Source: Zanthoxylum bungeanum (lineage: Eukaryota > Streptophyta > Magnoliopsida > Sapindales > Rutaceae). Taken from it: a stretch of DNA of 64,000 bases. The stretch covers positions 186,001 through 250,000 of the forward strand of contig SKCR01029095.1 in assembly GCA_019454045.1 (NCBI GenBank), written 5' to 3'. The notes beneath the pieces are model-generated. The model made no database searches. It was not told the origin of the DNA and worked only from the letters and a program-made list of their open reading frames with translations. A program made the translations under genes and the position numbers. Shown one piece after another: positions 35,881 through 46,830 of this stretch (position 1 is its first letter; every line of letters starts with the position of its first letter).

Positions 35881-38357
35881 TTTGTCTTTCATGAGTCTTC
35901 CAAAACTCACGCTCCACTATTTGCTCAATTCCAGGCTCAGGCCCGAGATGTTTCTATATCAAATAGAATAACTTCTCAGTTCCCAGGACTATCCTGAGGT
36001 TTTATTCCCAATCTGAAAATTAAAGCCGTTTAAAGAAATTTTCACCCATGATTATGTTCTAAACGCTAATCTTTCAGTTATCTTGATTTCAATAGTCCAA
36101 CTATCCAATCAACGATTTCGGGTACTATTAAATATAATGATTTCTATAGTCTAACTATATATAATCAACTATAATTTGATTGGTTAAATTCAAATATATT
36201 TGATTACTATAATCCAATTACATAATCAACTATAAATGAAATAGTTTGAATACAGTCCAACTGTTTAATTAAAACAACAATTAAATATTAGTCCAACTAA
36301 TATATTTATTAATAAATAATGACGAAAAATTGAAATGAGCGCGTACTGGCAAGTATCTAAATGAAATTGCAAATTTAATACTTGCCTCCCACTATTTTTC
36401 GGCGAGCCTCTAACCCTCTGTTGAGTACTCAGGAAACCTAGTTTCCTAGTGGGCTAGGATCCCGTTAAATAACACACAACCTTGACTTTGGCCAACAAGC
36501 TGTATGATATTTAATTAGGTAGATCTCTAAGATCAATTGGATCTCATCCAATTCCTAGATCCAGTAGGTGGACATCCAAGTCCAAAACATATATCCAATA
36601 TATTCCCTAAACTTTTTCCTCTGAATCAACTAAGCATTGGCTTTGGCACAACAAGCTTAATGATTCCAGTTAAGCGGGACCCATTGACTTTGGAAAGCTT
36701 CGTAATCGATGTCGATGGACGAGAAGTGATCTTGACTTTGGCCAACAAATCACAACTTGGACAAGACATGCGATATGGAACAAAGCCTTCATGATTCAAA
36801 CACATTCGCGATGGACAAAGGTCTTGACTTTGGCCAACAAACCAGTGCCAATCTTGGATCTTGAGAGAGAATCACTCAATGGAAGGAAAACGCTTAATAT
36901 TTATTGAGGGTTTTTCGCGTAATTGGCAACCAATTAATTATCTTTGATTAGGTCTCATCATACACCCTTAAGCATGCATTCTAAAAGCATAATAAGGCGC
37001 GATAAATAAATTAATATTGATATGCAGATGGATATATAATAAAATTTGTTCCTAGAACAAATCTCTCCCTTTCATCTCTCCTGCTAGCACAAATCTTACT
37101 TCTACCCAATTACATAACACTTCTAAAGAGACCTCATTTACAATGAGGGGAATAGTTGAGAAGATAAATATAAAGAGTCAAGAGGTAATAGGCTGGACAC
37201 GCAGGTCCAATTTAATAAATTCTAAATTTATTACAACAATTTCCAAAATTGCCCTCACCCATCTAATATCCATCCGATATACATTATTCATACATCACAT
37301 CCATGTATTCACACAAAACATATTATCAATCAATCTAATCCAATTAATTAATCTTTGATTAATGATCATCCAATATTCAAACAACGATTTGATTTGCACG
37401 AGTCCAACTCGTTTAAGAATAAGTACTCAAAGTACAAATTCTCGAATTATATCAAACTATAATATTAAATCCAATTTAATTTGTATTCAATACTAATTCT
37501 TTATTTAATTCCAAATTAAATAATTACACTTTAAATGTGCCTTTTAGACTTGGATTCCAAATACAATCTTATGGGTATCAAAGGCCCAATTAACATCCAA
37601 TGTCAATTTAATTAAAGTCCAATGGGCTTTCAATTAATTTATCAAGGCATGGACTTTGGCAACCAAAGCCCAATAAGGAATCACCATTTGCCACAAAATT
37701 AATTTTGGCCCATTAGGCCCAATTATCATATTTGGACTTTATGGAAATGGTTTTAGGCCCAATTGGATCCAACCAATTATCCTAAACCAAACTTGGCCCA
37801 ACCAAGCCCATTAAGCCCAAATACAACTTTATTAGCCCAATTCCAAATTAAGCCCAATTAATTAAATTCTAAAATTCCAAATATCACAATTTAATTAACT
37901 AAAGTGTATAGCCATAATTAATTAGTTAAACTAATATTTCCAAAATACCAATTACACTAATTAATCATGCTTTAAATAATCAACTTATGTCCAACACAAA
38001 TTGAAGCAAAATCAATTCCAACATGCTTCATATAGCTCACGGCAATTAGGGACTTTTTATATCAATTTTGATTTCAATCCAATTAAATCATAAACTAATA
38101 TATCACATGCATTTTAAACACATCCAATTGTCTAAAATTCAAAAATCACCAAGAGCTACAAATGGGTTCACATTCGGCCAAGCCTCAAAATTTGGGGAAA
38201 ATTAATCCAATTAATTTTTCATCAAATTGATCATGCACAACTCAAAGTTAACATATTATAAGCATGCTCAAACAAACAATTTGAATAAAACATGCTCAAA
38301 TCAAAAATACCCAAATCAAAGTTTAAGAACCATAAATTCAATTTCATGCTCAATTAT
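35881..38357 (-). other. Decayed gag and leader of element C
   Basis: No convincing coding sequence is visible. The 18-mer CTTGACTTTGGCCAACAA occurs three times (36481-36498, 36731-36748, 36823-36840), with looser relatives near 36640 and 37651. Toward the primer site the sequence is rich in CCAATTAA/TTAATT and AGCCCAA phrases. Confidence 0.5.
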
Positions 38358-38370
38358 GGCTCTGATACCA
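38358..38370 (-). other. Primer binding site of element C (initiator tRNA-Met)
   Basis: GGCTCTGATACCA is the reverse complement of TGGTATCAGAGCC, a perfect initiator tRNA-Met site, one base from the LTR at 38372. It fixes the minus orientation. Confidence 0.88.
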
Positions 38371-38371
38371 T

Positions 38372-40416
38372 TGTTGGGTTTTTCTAGGTCAAACCAAGAT
38401 CAAATTAAGCAAGAATCATGTGAATACAACAAAGTAAGAATACGGAAAATACTCACTTTGATCGGTTTTGGATGTAGGAGATAACAAAAATTCCAAGCCT
38501 TTGTGTTGTGCTCCAAGCCCCCCTTTGATGTATGTAAAGCTTCCAAGCATTCTTTGTTGATTCCAACTCAAGGATGAGTCTCTCTATCACCTCATTTAAC
38601 TCCTTTGAGTGCTAGCTCACTTGGTTTTTTGAAACAAAACACAAGAAGATGGAGAAGAAGAAGCTCGGCAGTGAAAAGAGAAGAGAAATGTGTTTGTTGT
38701 GAATAGTAACCACATACAACTTCCAAAGTTGACTTAATTTATATATAGAGTTTGTGTGTTGAAATTGGCTTGTGTGTAAAAAAGTAAAGCAAGCCTTACT
38801 TATAATAAATCAAAGCCATAAAATATGCCCAACCACTTCCATCAAATGTCCAACAAGTTGATGTAAGTGAAGTGGGTCCCACCACTTTTAAATTCCAAAT
38901 TTAAGTCGACTAATCCAACACACAACCTCGCTCGGGCCCGGGTTCGTTTAATTCCGAATTAACGAATTTTCCGTTGCAACTTAATTAAATCCACTTTAAT
39001 TAAATAATGATGCCTAGCAAAATTATTACGGAAGTCGCTCGCGAATTAACTCTAAATTAATTCGTTTGCTTGAATTAAAATCCAATTTTAATTCCGCATT
39101 GAAATCTAATTTCAATTAATATATCCGATATATTATTTTAGCCCAAATAAATAAATTGAATAGTAAAATCCAATTTAACTATTAAATTTACTTTACCGAT
39201 TAATTCCAAATTAATCGCGTTCTCTCTTCTCGACGAATTTAACCCCAGATAAATTCTCGACGTAATTAATCCTAGATTAATTTCTCTCTATGATAATTAA
39301 CTCCCAGATTAATTATTGTCGTAATTAATCCCAGATTAATTTTCTCTCTCTCATAATTAATCTCAGATTAATTCTGTTCGAGTCAAATATCATCGGTGAA
39401 TCTTTGGGAGGCAACCCAAGAGATCCATGGATATGTTGGTAGTAAATCTGGTCATCGGAGTATCCGAATACGTGCGTACCTAGTACCACGTTCTTACTGA
39501 TTTCCAAGACATGGTTGGCTTCTAGCAAAGCACCGTGCCTACCTAATTCTCCAGAAATATTCTTTTCATGAATATGTAATCTATGTCAGACGTAGTATAC
39601 GTAGTATTGAGTATTGCAATCCAGTATCGGATGTCACATGCTAGGCCTGGGGCTGGAATTGTGTTTGCCCTGTACGAAGCATATATCAGATCTCTGGTAA
39701 CTAGTCTCTGTAATCGGATAAACATGACCTAGTCATATTATCCCGATGACTGCAGTACTTAAGAGTACTAGTTCCGTATCCTACGTGATCATCATCTCAT
39801 ATGACTGAAGTGATACTTCCATCTTGACATCACACCCAATACACTACGATTCTCAATATACCCAGAAGAGGCGTACACAGAACCTGTTAAAGCCCCGGAC
39901 AACCAAAACCAAAGTATATTGATTGTCGCAAGTATTAGCGATGCAAGTCTCAGGTTAAGACCAAATACATCTACCCTGATTCGGACTTCCATAGACACAT
40001 AGTCATACTACCAGTGGAATTCTGAGGGGTCTATCCAGAGCGAATATGTTTCCGTACCATCGATAAACACAACCTCCTATCACACTTGCATAAGTATCAT
40101 ATACTTAAATATATGAGAACTATGCTGTTATGCTCCCACAATGCGCACAAGTGCAATACTAGTCTATTCCACATTATCGATGTCCAATATCAATAATACT
40201 ACGACTATGGATATTTTAATGATTAAATCTTAGTGGATTAATACTATCTCATATATTATTAATCCGGTACTAATCATATGGACTTTTATCATTTATGTAT
40301 CTTGGTAAACCAATTACAAATGATAAAAGAGTAATTTCCTTTGTCACATAGTTAATTTGTACAACAACACAATGTTCTGTACAAATAGTGATGCGATGAG
40401 TCATAATTGTCCAACA
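38372..40416 (-). repeat. 5' LTR of element C (right end in window)
   Basis: It matches 30752-32856 nearly base for base, apart from scattered substitutions and the absence of the 58-bp duplication. It ends in CCAACA followed by the TSD GTGTC. Confidence 0.87.
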
Positions 40417-40421
40417 GTGTC

Positions 40422-40886
40422 TCTTTCAAACCAGGTGATTGGGTTTGGGTGCTCATGCGGAAAGAGCGCTTCCCAAAGCAACGACAGTCTAAACTCCAAC
40501 CCAGAGGCGATGGCCCGTTTCAGATTCTTGAGAAAATAAATGACAATGCCTACAAAGTGGATTTTCCAGGTGAGTATAATGTTTATGCGTCATTTAATGT
40601 TTCTGATCTTTAATTATTTGATACAGATTCAAGGTCGAATTCTTTCGAGAAGAGGGGGAATGATGAGGCCCAAGATGCAGCCCATGATGGACGGACCACC
40701 ACAGTGCATGTTCCAGAAGGTCCAATCATGAGGTCTCGAGCTAAGATCCAGGAAGCTATGCATGGATTCATACAGAAGATTATATCTGACTATACCCGCA
40801 CTTTTACTACATTGAGTATGAGCTTGAAGCTGGATGAACCCAAGATGGCGAATCTTATTCAGGTCGTGGAACAACGAGATATTTAG
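40422..40886 (+). pseudogene. Integrase C-terminus and LTR-coded end of element B pol
   Basis: The frame resumes after element C with SFKPGDWVWV and ends NVSDL with a TAA at 40611-40613. In another frame, DSRSNSFEKRGN (from about 40625) reads through the polypurine tract and across the LTR start at 40661 into GPIMRSRAK and on to a TAG ending at 40886. So pol and LTR overlap in B. The same LTR frame is open in the 5' LTR. The GDWVWV segment is the usual domain after the gypsy integrase core. Confidence 0.75.
40651..40660 (+). other. Polypurine tract of element B
   Basis: AGAGGGGGAA, preceded by GAG, abuts the 3' LTR start TGATGAGG. It also encodes part of the read-through pol end. Confidence 0.8.
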
Positions 40887-41397
40887 GCCCATTTTATTAT
40901 AGTTACTTGAGAATTTTTATTACTTTATGTAGGGCTTGACATTTGTTTTATTTCGGCCCTTTTATTTATGTTTGAGTGTTTTTCATTTTTATGTTTAGGA
41001 ATTAGGTTAAGCGTGCAAGGGTTTGCACGTGGGGATTAGCTTAGTTATAAGATACGCCCCTGTTGGCATGTGAGTAGTTTCGTCTCTTATCCTTTTGGGT
41101 TAGGGTTTTGGTTGAAGCCTCCTTATAAAAGGCTAATTTTTTAGTTAAGTTTAACAACTCTTTTTCAATAAAAATTATATCAATTTTCGTGAACATTGAG
41201 AAACCCTCAATTTTTTCTCACTGGTTTTGGCTTATCAAAGGTCTGCTAACCCTTTGTGGCGCCCCATTAGCACTCTAGGTTTCTGTTGCTTGTTCTTCAG
41301 AGGTTTATAGTTTTTATCCAAACTATCTTGGCTTTCTTGGGAACGATTTCAGTCTTGTGTGGGTTTGTCTGGCTTTGCTCCAGGCAAGTTCTCATCA
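40661..41397 (+). repeat. 3' LTR of element B
   Basis: TGATGAGGCC to TCTCATCA, 737 bp, closely similar to 25721-26464. It is followed by TSD GAATG (41398-41402). Confidence 0.87.
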
Positions 41398-41402
41398 GAA
41401 TG

Positions 41403-42205
41403 GATTCGATTCAGGTTTAATCTTGTAGTTTCCTTCTTTAAACTCTAATGATTTCTAATATGTTCATGACATTATTTTCATTGTTTGTATACTTAGTCAT
41501 GAACTAACTCCATTATTATAGAGGATGATGTATCCTATGCTTAAACCTATATATTGTTTACCAATTTGAGTTTTATAAAGTTTTAATTCAATTTATTTAT
41601 ATTCTCTTGTGTTTAATGCTTCTTATTTGTTGGCCACAAATTGAGATGATGCATGTTTAGGATCTATCGCTCGGAAGAGAGGGATTTTGAATATGATCTA
41701 GAGAATTTAACCTATGAGATTTGTAGAGTTTGGGAGAATCTATAATTCCTTTGAATTCGTTAACACAGAATCACAGAACGTAATGAATTGTTGATTACTA
41801 GAATTTTATAGGGATATCGAAGTCGGTAATTAATAATCTTTTCACTATTGCTCGGGAGATGAAGTGGAATACTTGAAGATTCTTGACTTATAAACTTAGA
41901 AATTAAATAGTAGTTAATTTGGCATGACAAATACATATGGGATAGCTAGGTGAAATTAGACTATAAAATCTCTCTTATCTTGGTTTCTCCTCATTAAATA
42001 TTTTAATATCTTGTTAATTTATCTTTTAGTTTTAACTTAGTTTTTTTTTTTTTAAAAAAAAAATTACATTCTGAATAAAGTTAGGTTTATTAATTATAGT
42101 ACTTAGTGCGAGTTTGATTACAATCCCTGTGGGTTCGACACTTTACTTATCATTTACTAAAACTTGACACTATACACTTGCGGTACGATATAAAATATCA
42201 CAACA
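41403..42205 (+). repeat. 3' LTR of element A, second part
   Basis: This continues the LTR from 25720 with GATTCGATTCAGG and ends TATCACAACA. It contains a T/A homopolymer expansion near 42043-42062 not present in the 5' copy. TSD GGTGC follows. Confidence 0.83.
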
Positions 42206-44223
42206 GGTGCCATCCAGCTGCTCCAAGAGATAGGCCCCCGGTCTGATGATACTCGTTACTTTGTATGGTCAATCCCACTTTACCCCAATGGAACCTTCAT
42301 CGGGTTATTTTGTATTCAAGGTGACCCGTCTCAAGAACAAATCTTTGGGATGAAAGGTTCGCACCCAGACTCATTTATTATAGAAGCGGGTTATTCTCTG
42401 CTGATGAGCTACCACCATGAGTGCTGACCTTTCTTGTAATTCATCCACCAGGTCCATATGATGCCTGCTAAGTTCTTCATTCGGTTTCTTATCTAAATAC
42501 CGGATCCAATGGGTCGTCATCCCGATTTTCTTAGGGATCACCGTTTCACATCCATAAGTCAAAGAAAATAGGGTCTCACCCGTGGAATATTTGTAGGTTG
42601 TCTGATGCGTCCATAAAACCTCTGACAACTTCTCCAATCATGAGCCTTTTGCACGACCCAAGTCTTGCCTTCAAGTTGTTCTTTGTAGTCTTATTGGTTG
42701 TTTCAATCTGTTCGTTGGATTTGGGATGAGTCGATGATGCTAACCTCGAGGTAATATGAAGGTCTTTATAGAGTTTCTTGAAGCCCATGCTGTCAAATTA
42801 CATTTCGTTGTCTGTAATAACAGCTCGAGGAATCTTAAACCAACAGATAGTATTTCACTTTACGAAGTAAGTAGCTTTATTTTCTGTAATATTGGACAAT
42901 GGCTTGGCCTCCACTCACTTAGTGAAATAGTCAATGACATACTTTGCTTGTCCGTTACCCACAAGTAGTGGACCAATAAGATCCAATCCTCATTGGATAA
43001 ATGACCATGGTCTAGACAAGGTTGTGAACTGTTTGGGTGGTTATTTGGGCACATTTGCATTCTTCTTACATCCATCACATGCACGAGCCATATCAGTCAT
43101 CTCTTGATGCATTGTAGGCCAATAGTAGCCTTCTGATCGCCTTATGTGCATTTGATTTTCCCCATGTATGGCTCCCGCAAATCCCTTCATGAATATCCCC
43201 TATAACATAATTAAAGTCTTCAGGTCAAATACAACTCAGATATAGCATCGTGTACCATCTTTTATATAAAACACCATCCATAAGGCCAAAATGTGCACTG
43301 CGATACTTCACCCTTCGCGTCTTTTTCTTGTCATTGGGCAACTTTCCAAATTCTAGGAATTTCGTGATCGGGTCCATCTAGGATAGCTTGGCTTCTACTT
43401 CTAATTCTATCACATCTCCACCATCCACGATCTTTGGCCCAATGATTTCTAGAGGAATGTCTTGTGGTATCATGGACTTGATTGAGGATGCCAACCGTGC
43501 CAATGAATCTATCTGTTGATTATATTTTCGATCGATTTGCTAGAAAGTTACATTCATCATCCTTTCAAGCAATTTCTTCACCTTCGTAAGGTAGGCTATC
43601 ATATTGGGGTCCCTGGCCTGAAACTCATCATTCAACATTGCGATCGATGGCCAGTTACGAATCACTCTTCACTACAACATCCATGACCCTGACAACATCA
43701 CATAATCTCAGCCTGACCAAAATTGCCTCATATTTAGCCTCATTGTTGGTAGCCTCAAATGTAAATCTTAGTGTATAGTTTAGCTCCTCATCACATCCGT
43801 TGCTAAGAATAATACCAGCCCCACATCCCTAAGAACTAACCAACCCATCCACATAAAGCTTCAGTTTCTTTTCTTCTTCCATAACCACTAACACTTATGG
43901 TCCTGTGAATTCTGTCACAAAATCGACTAGAGCTTGCCCATTGATGCACACTCGTATGAGATAACAACTATCATATTTAGTTAGCTTTACTGACCATTTC
44001 ACAAGATGAAATGAGGTTTCTAGTCACAAAATTTTCCTACGGGGTGATATGTGTAATGTGTATACCCCGATATGGTGTGCGTGGAAGTAAGGACGTAATT
44101 TTCTAGCTTCCATAACTAGTTACAATGCCATTAACTCATAAGGCGGGTATCTAATTTATGCATCTAATAATACCTTACTAGGATAATATGATGGCTTTTA
44201 GACTTTATCTACTTCTAGGAATT
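42206..44223 (-). pseudogene. RNase H and integrase of element G
   Basis: The RNase H end (PSKVLLDA, RYPPYELMAL, ARKLRPYFHAHHI, LVKWSVKLTKYD, ALVDFVTEFT) lies at about 43905-44190. The integrase zinc-binding region GYYWPTMHQEM and ARACDGCKKNA lies near 43055-43135. The core has DYFTKWVEAKPL (near 42910-42950), an aspartate in AVITDNEM (near 42800-42830), and QIETTNKT with the catalytic glutamate (near 42690-42715). The C-terminal region (42210-42640: STGETLFSLTYG, LFLRRVTLNTK, PGAYLLEQLDG) ends at the A insertion. Several stops and frame changes occur. No RT is found to the right before the LTR at 44224. The domain sequence is characteristic of Tat-type gypsy. Confidence 0.8.
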
Positions 44224-45215
44224 TGTTGGTTAGTGGGAATCGCACAAACTTAACAACAGACAAACAATCACATAGACAAGATTTATGTGGTTCAGCGAAT
44301 ATTGACTCCAACCTACGTTCACGGGAGAAAGGAGAATGATTTTTATAACCTTCGGAGTTAATACCTAGTTGAGCGCCTAATAAAGAAATTACACATTACA
44401 CAGCTAATGATCCCTCGGATATACAATGTGATCAGGTACACGACTCATTTTCTCTCTCTATCACTAGCTTACTTTAATAGTTTTGCTCTCAAATTACAAA
44501 TGTTATGAAATGTAAAAATTGCTAACTCTTTCTAATGTGGCTTCTACCCCTTTATATAGGTTATCAGAACCACTATTGCAATCGACTTTGACGTCACCAC
44601 ACATCACTTAGTCATCATTACAACCCTTATTCATTGTTTTCACCACATTCTCATCCAATCAAACAAGTTTGTTTCTCTGCCACTGTACCGACATATGACG
44701 GTCTCTGACAGCCTATGACGGCTACTGCTATGCCACTCACCGGCCTATGGCAGTTGACATGAGCCTATGATCACTGTGAACTACTGTTTTATCTCTTTCA
44801 TCATTAGCCTTCTAGATGCACTCATTTCCAGGTAAGGGTAGATGTCATGCTGCTCCCAAATCAGTCGGTCATCATCCTATCTTCGTTCCTCGGGTCAGGC
44901 AGCTGAGACAAACGGTACTCATACAAATCCAAACTTCAAAGTTGTCAAGTTGGGCCCATACAGTTGGGCTAAACAAACTCCCGGAGCACCTAAAAAAACC
45001 TCTTTCATGTGGTCGAGTCGAGTGCCATTATCACTTGCCTCACCTCAAAATCTCTCCTTAGGGAGAACACCTCATCACACACTATGGTCGAGTCATTCTT
45101 CAACCTTCCTCTCATCTCTGTGTCCTCGGGCCTCTCTATCCATTTGGTTGGGTAATACTATATTACACTTCAACCTTCCTCAAGGTAATGGCTTACAAAA
45201 AAACCATCATCAACA
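44224..45215 (-). repeat. 5' LTR of element G
   Basis: Read on the minus strand it starts TGTTGATGATGG at 45215 and ends CACTAACCAACA at 44224 (992 bp). It has a TATA-like CTATATAAAGGGG (complement of 44549-44561), followed by CGTGAACGTAGGTTGGAG (complement of about 44312-44329), a block shared with the LTRs at 46831-50432 and 52377-54566. No TTGGCGCC primer site follows it, which suggests that a deletion starts at the LTR edge. Open frames inside (44816-45222) look fortuitous. Confidence 0.62.
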
Positions 45216-45642
45216 TGAGTAATTACATGGATGAATTATTTGACCCAAAAAAATAGTATAGAATTAAGATAAAAAAGCAAAAGGGAGATTATAAAAAATA
45301 ATCTTAAATTTTTTAAAATAAAAAATGAATCACTTCTAAAATTATATATATTTTTAATGATCAAGAAATAATTTCGGACCAAAATACATATTTTCCCAAT
45401 AATTTCTATCTTCTTTTATATGCATCGTTGCTGCTACTTGAAATTATATATTGCTTGTTTTTGTTGCAACAAAACTACACCAGCTTGATGATGAATACAA
45501 TGTAGAGCAAACTATTGTATTGGCCCCCCAACAATGACACTATTGCCAATTGAGACTCGACGCACACCGCACACCCAAATGTTGGGTGCCCTATCAATTC
45601 AGGCACCTTGTGCAATAATTTGTTACATATTATGTGCAACAT
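45216..45642. other. Non-coding AT-rich stretch
   Basis: No gene, repeat boundary or conserved motif is recognisable. The first five bases TGAGT should be the target duplication of element G if its right border is correct. Confidence 0.5.
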
Positions 45643-45653
45643 GTTATTATAAT

Positions 45654-45831
45654 CATCAATGGTATAATTTGATGGTGTATGGTTCAGGTTTTCATCTTGA
45701 GGTTCTGGATTCGAATTCATATAGTACATTACTTGTAAAAATCTGGGACAGTCGAGAATTTTATATATTCTCCTTAAATCCAGAAAGGATAATTTGAAGG
45801 TGAAATTTCCAATCACTTAAAAAAAAAAAAA
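45654..45831 (+). mobile_element. tRNA-derived SINE
   Basis: The 178-bp unit is flanked by perfect 11-bp target duplications GTTATTATAAT (45643-45653 and 45832-45842) and ends in a 13-base A run (45819-45831). A pol III B-box-like GATTCGAATTC lies at 45708-45718 in the context CTTGAGGTTCTGGATTCGAA, which resembles a tRNA T-arm. A weaker A-box-like region lies near 45661-45675. These are the hallmarks of a SINE mobilised by LINE machinery. I do not recognise the family. Confidence 0.75.
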
Positions 45832-45842
45832 GTTATTATAAT

Positions 45843-46830
45843 TTTGGTACAATAATAAGAAAGAGAGATATATTACAAAAGAGATATTTTTATCATTTTC
45901 AAAAAAAATGCAATCAAATACAAAATGATAAGACAATGCACAATTTCTTTTTGGGCACTTGAGGCATTATAAACAAGCAGCCGTTTTTTTTTATACCAAG
46001 TGAAAAAATATATATTAATTATAAAATATAAAAAACGAGCAAAGGGACAAGAGAAGGAGGGAAGTGACAATTCTGGAAATTAAATGCGAAAACGATGGGT
46101 TTTTTTGGGAGTGAAATGAAATCACATGGGGTGTGGGGGGTGAAAACAGAGAAGAATCCAAAGGGTGCACGTGACCACACTCCTAGGGATATAGAGTTGC
46201 ATCAAATCTAATGATGAAAGAAACTTCAACTGACGCTCCTTATGTTGCGTGGTCAACACTCTCCAACCAAATCATGTAATAATTGTGCGATTACAAGGCA
46301 CGCGATTGGGTGTGAACTATTCAACGAACAACATGCCTCGATGGCAGAGACCTGTGCTACTATCATGCTCCCACGCATTACATTGAGAGTCGCACAAAAA
46401 GAGCGCGTGTGTTAGGAAAAAGGGTTAAAAAGAAAATTATCATCTACTGTTCAAAAGACCACCCAAAGTAACATAGTAATCCAATGGGTTTCTGCCACGT
46501 CATAAAGAGTTGGATTTTTTTTTTTCCCTGGTTAGTGGAAACATTAAATGCTCACCCACATGTCATTTTAGCTTTAAATTAATGGAAAGCCAGCCAGACT
46601 GCTCTAAAAATGGTACCTCCTCCTCCAACTTGTAAAAATGATGAGGAAAGAAGGAAAAGTTGTTTAATAATAAATGAGTCAAGGTTACTTTGAAAAGGAG
46701 GAATTTGACCAAACATTTACACCAGAACCAGACAAGCTTGTTTATGCTCTAAACAATGAGATCATCGAAGCATTAATTAAACATTGTTTATGTTGTAAAA
46801 CAATGAGCCTCACTTTGTTATTGCCAAATA
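45843..46830. other. Non-coding stretch between the SINE and the LTR I
   Basis: It is AT-rich with homopolymer runs (45905-45910, 46512-46524). A G-box-like CACGTG occurs at about 46168-46173. No open frame with recognisable protein similarity was found on either strand. Confidence 0.5.

Larger units (their letters stand above)
30752..40416 (-). mobile_element. Element C: Ty1/copia retrotransposon, minus strand, inserted in the integrase of B
   Basis: C is bounded by TSD GTGTC (30747-30751 and 40417-40421). Its orientation is given by the primer site complement GGCTCTGATACCA (38358-38370) beside the right LTR and the polypurine complement ATCTCCCACTTGGCC (32857-32871) beside the left LTR. 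The 5' LTR is therefore 38372-40416 (2045 bp) and the 3' LTR 30752-32856 (2105 bp). Pol remnants occupy about 32900-35750, a gag zinc knuckle is at about 35820-35862, and a long leader with repeats follows to 38357. It is the innermost insertion on this branch. The LTRs are very similar, but pol is full of stops and indels. Confidence 0.85.
25721..41397 (+). mobile_element. Element B: Ty3/gypsy retrotransposon inserted in the 3' LTR of A
   Basis: B has LTRs 25721-26464 (744 bp) and 40661-41397 (737 bp), both TGATGAGG to TCTCATCA, TSDs GAATG (25716-25720 and 41398-41402), a Met-type primer site, and a polypurine tract GAGAAGAGGGGGAA ending at 40660. Gag-pol occupies 27152-30751 and 40422-40886, split by element C. 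Order of domains is protease, RT, RNase H, integrase, as in Ty3/gypsy. Pol appears to read through the polypurine tract into the LTR, as known for CRM-type chromoviruses, but I see no certain chromodomain and leave the lineage open. Confidence 0.85.
161..42205 (+). mobile_element. Element A: Ty3/gypsy retrotransposon with gag-protease only, host of two nested insertions
   Basis: A has LTRs at 161-1468 (1308 bp) and at 25215-25720 joined to 41403-42205 (1309 bp once element B is removed), a tRNA-Asp-type primer site at 1475-1492, and TSDs GGTGC. Its own interior is only 1469-1500 and 22016-25214. That interior holds the C-terminal part of an Athila/Tat-like gag, an aspartic protease and a non-coding tail. 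No reverse transcriptase or integrase is present in the 1.5 kb between protease and 3' LTR, so A was either non-autonomous or lost pol. Copia element D occupies 1501-22015 and gypsy element B occupies 25721-41397. Confidence 0.8.
1..45215 (-). mobile_element. Element G: Tat-like Ty3/gypsy retrotransposon, outermost layer of the nest, truncated by the window
   Basis: This minus-strand element is split by element A. Its 5' LTR is 44224-45215, its RNase H and integrase are 42206-44223, and its last pol codons are 105-155. The remainder, including the 3' LTR, should lie left of base 1. The two sides join exactly at A's target duplication GGTGC (156-160 and 42206-42210). Reading from the right side into the left side continues the integrase C-terminal tail to its stop. 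Gag, protease and reverse transcriptase are absent between the LTR and RNase H, so G is also internally deleted. Calling it Tat-like rests on the RNase H and integrase motifs and on the LTR motif around ACGTGAACGTAGG. Bases 1-104 are its probable 3' untranslated part; I see nothing else there. Confidence 0.72.

Noticed and set aside
44816..45222. Overlapping plus-strand frames of 81 and 126 codons
   Set aside because: They lie in G's LTR on the strand opposite to its transcription and have no recognisable domain.
45700..45720. A tRNA gene
   Set aside because: Only a B-box-like segment is present; no cloverleaf can be formed, and the A tail and TSDs show a SINE.
45475..45816. Minus-strand 113-codon frame as a gene
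   Set aside because: It overlaps the SINE and its target duplication and shows no recognisable domain.
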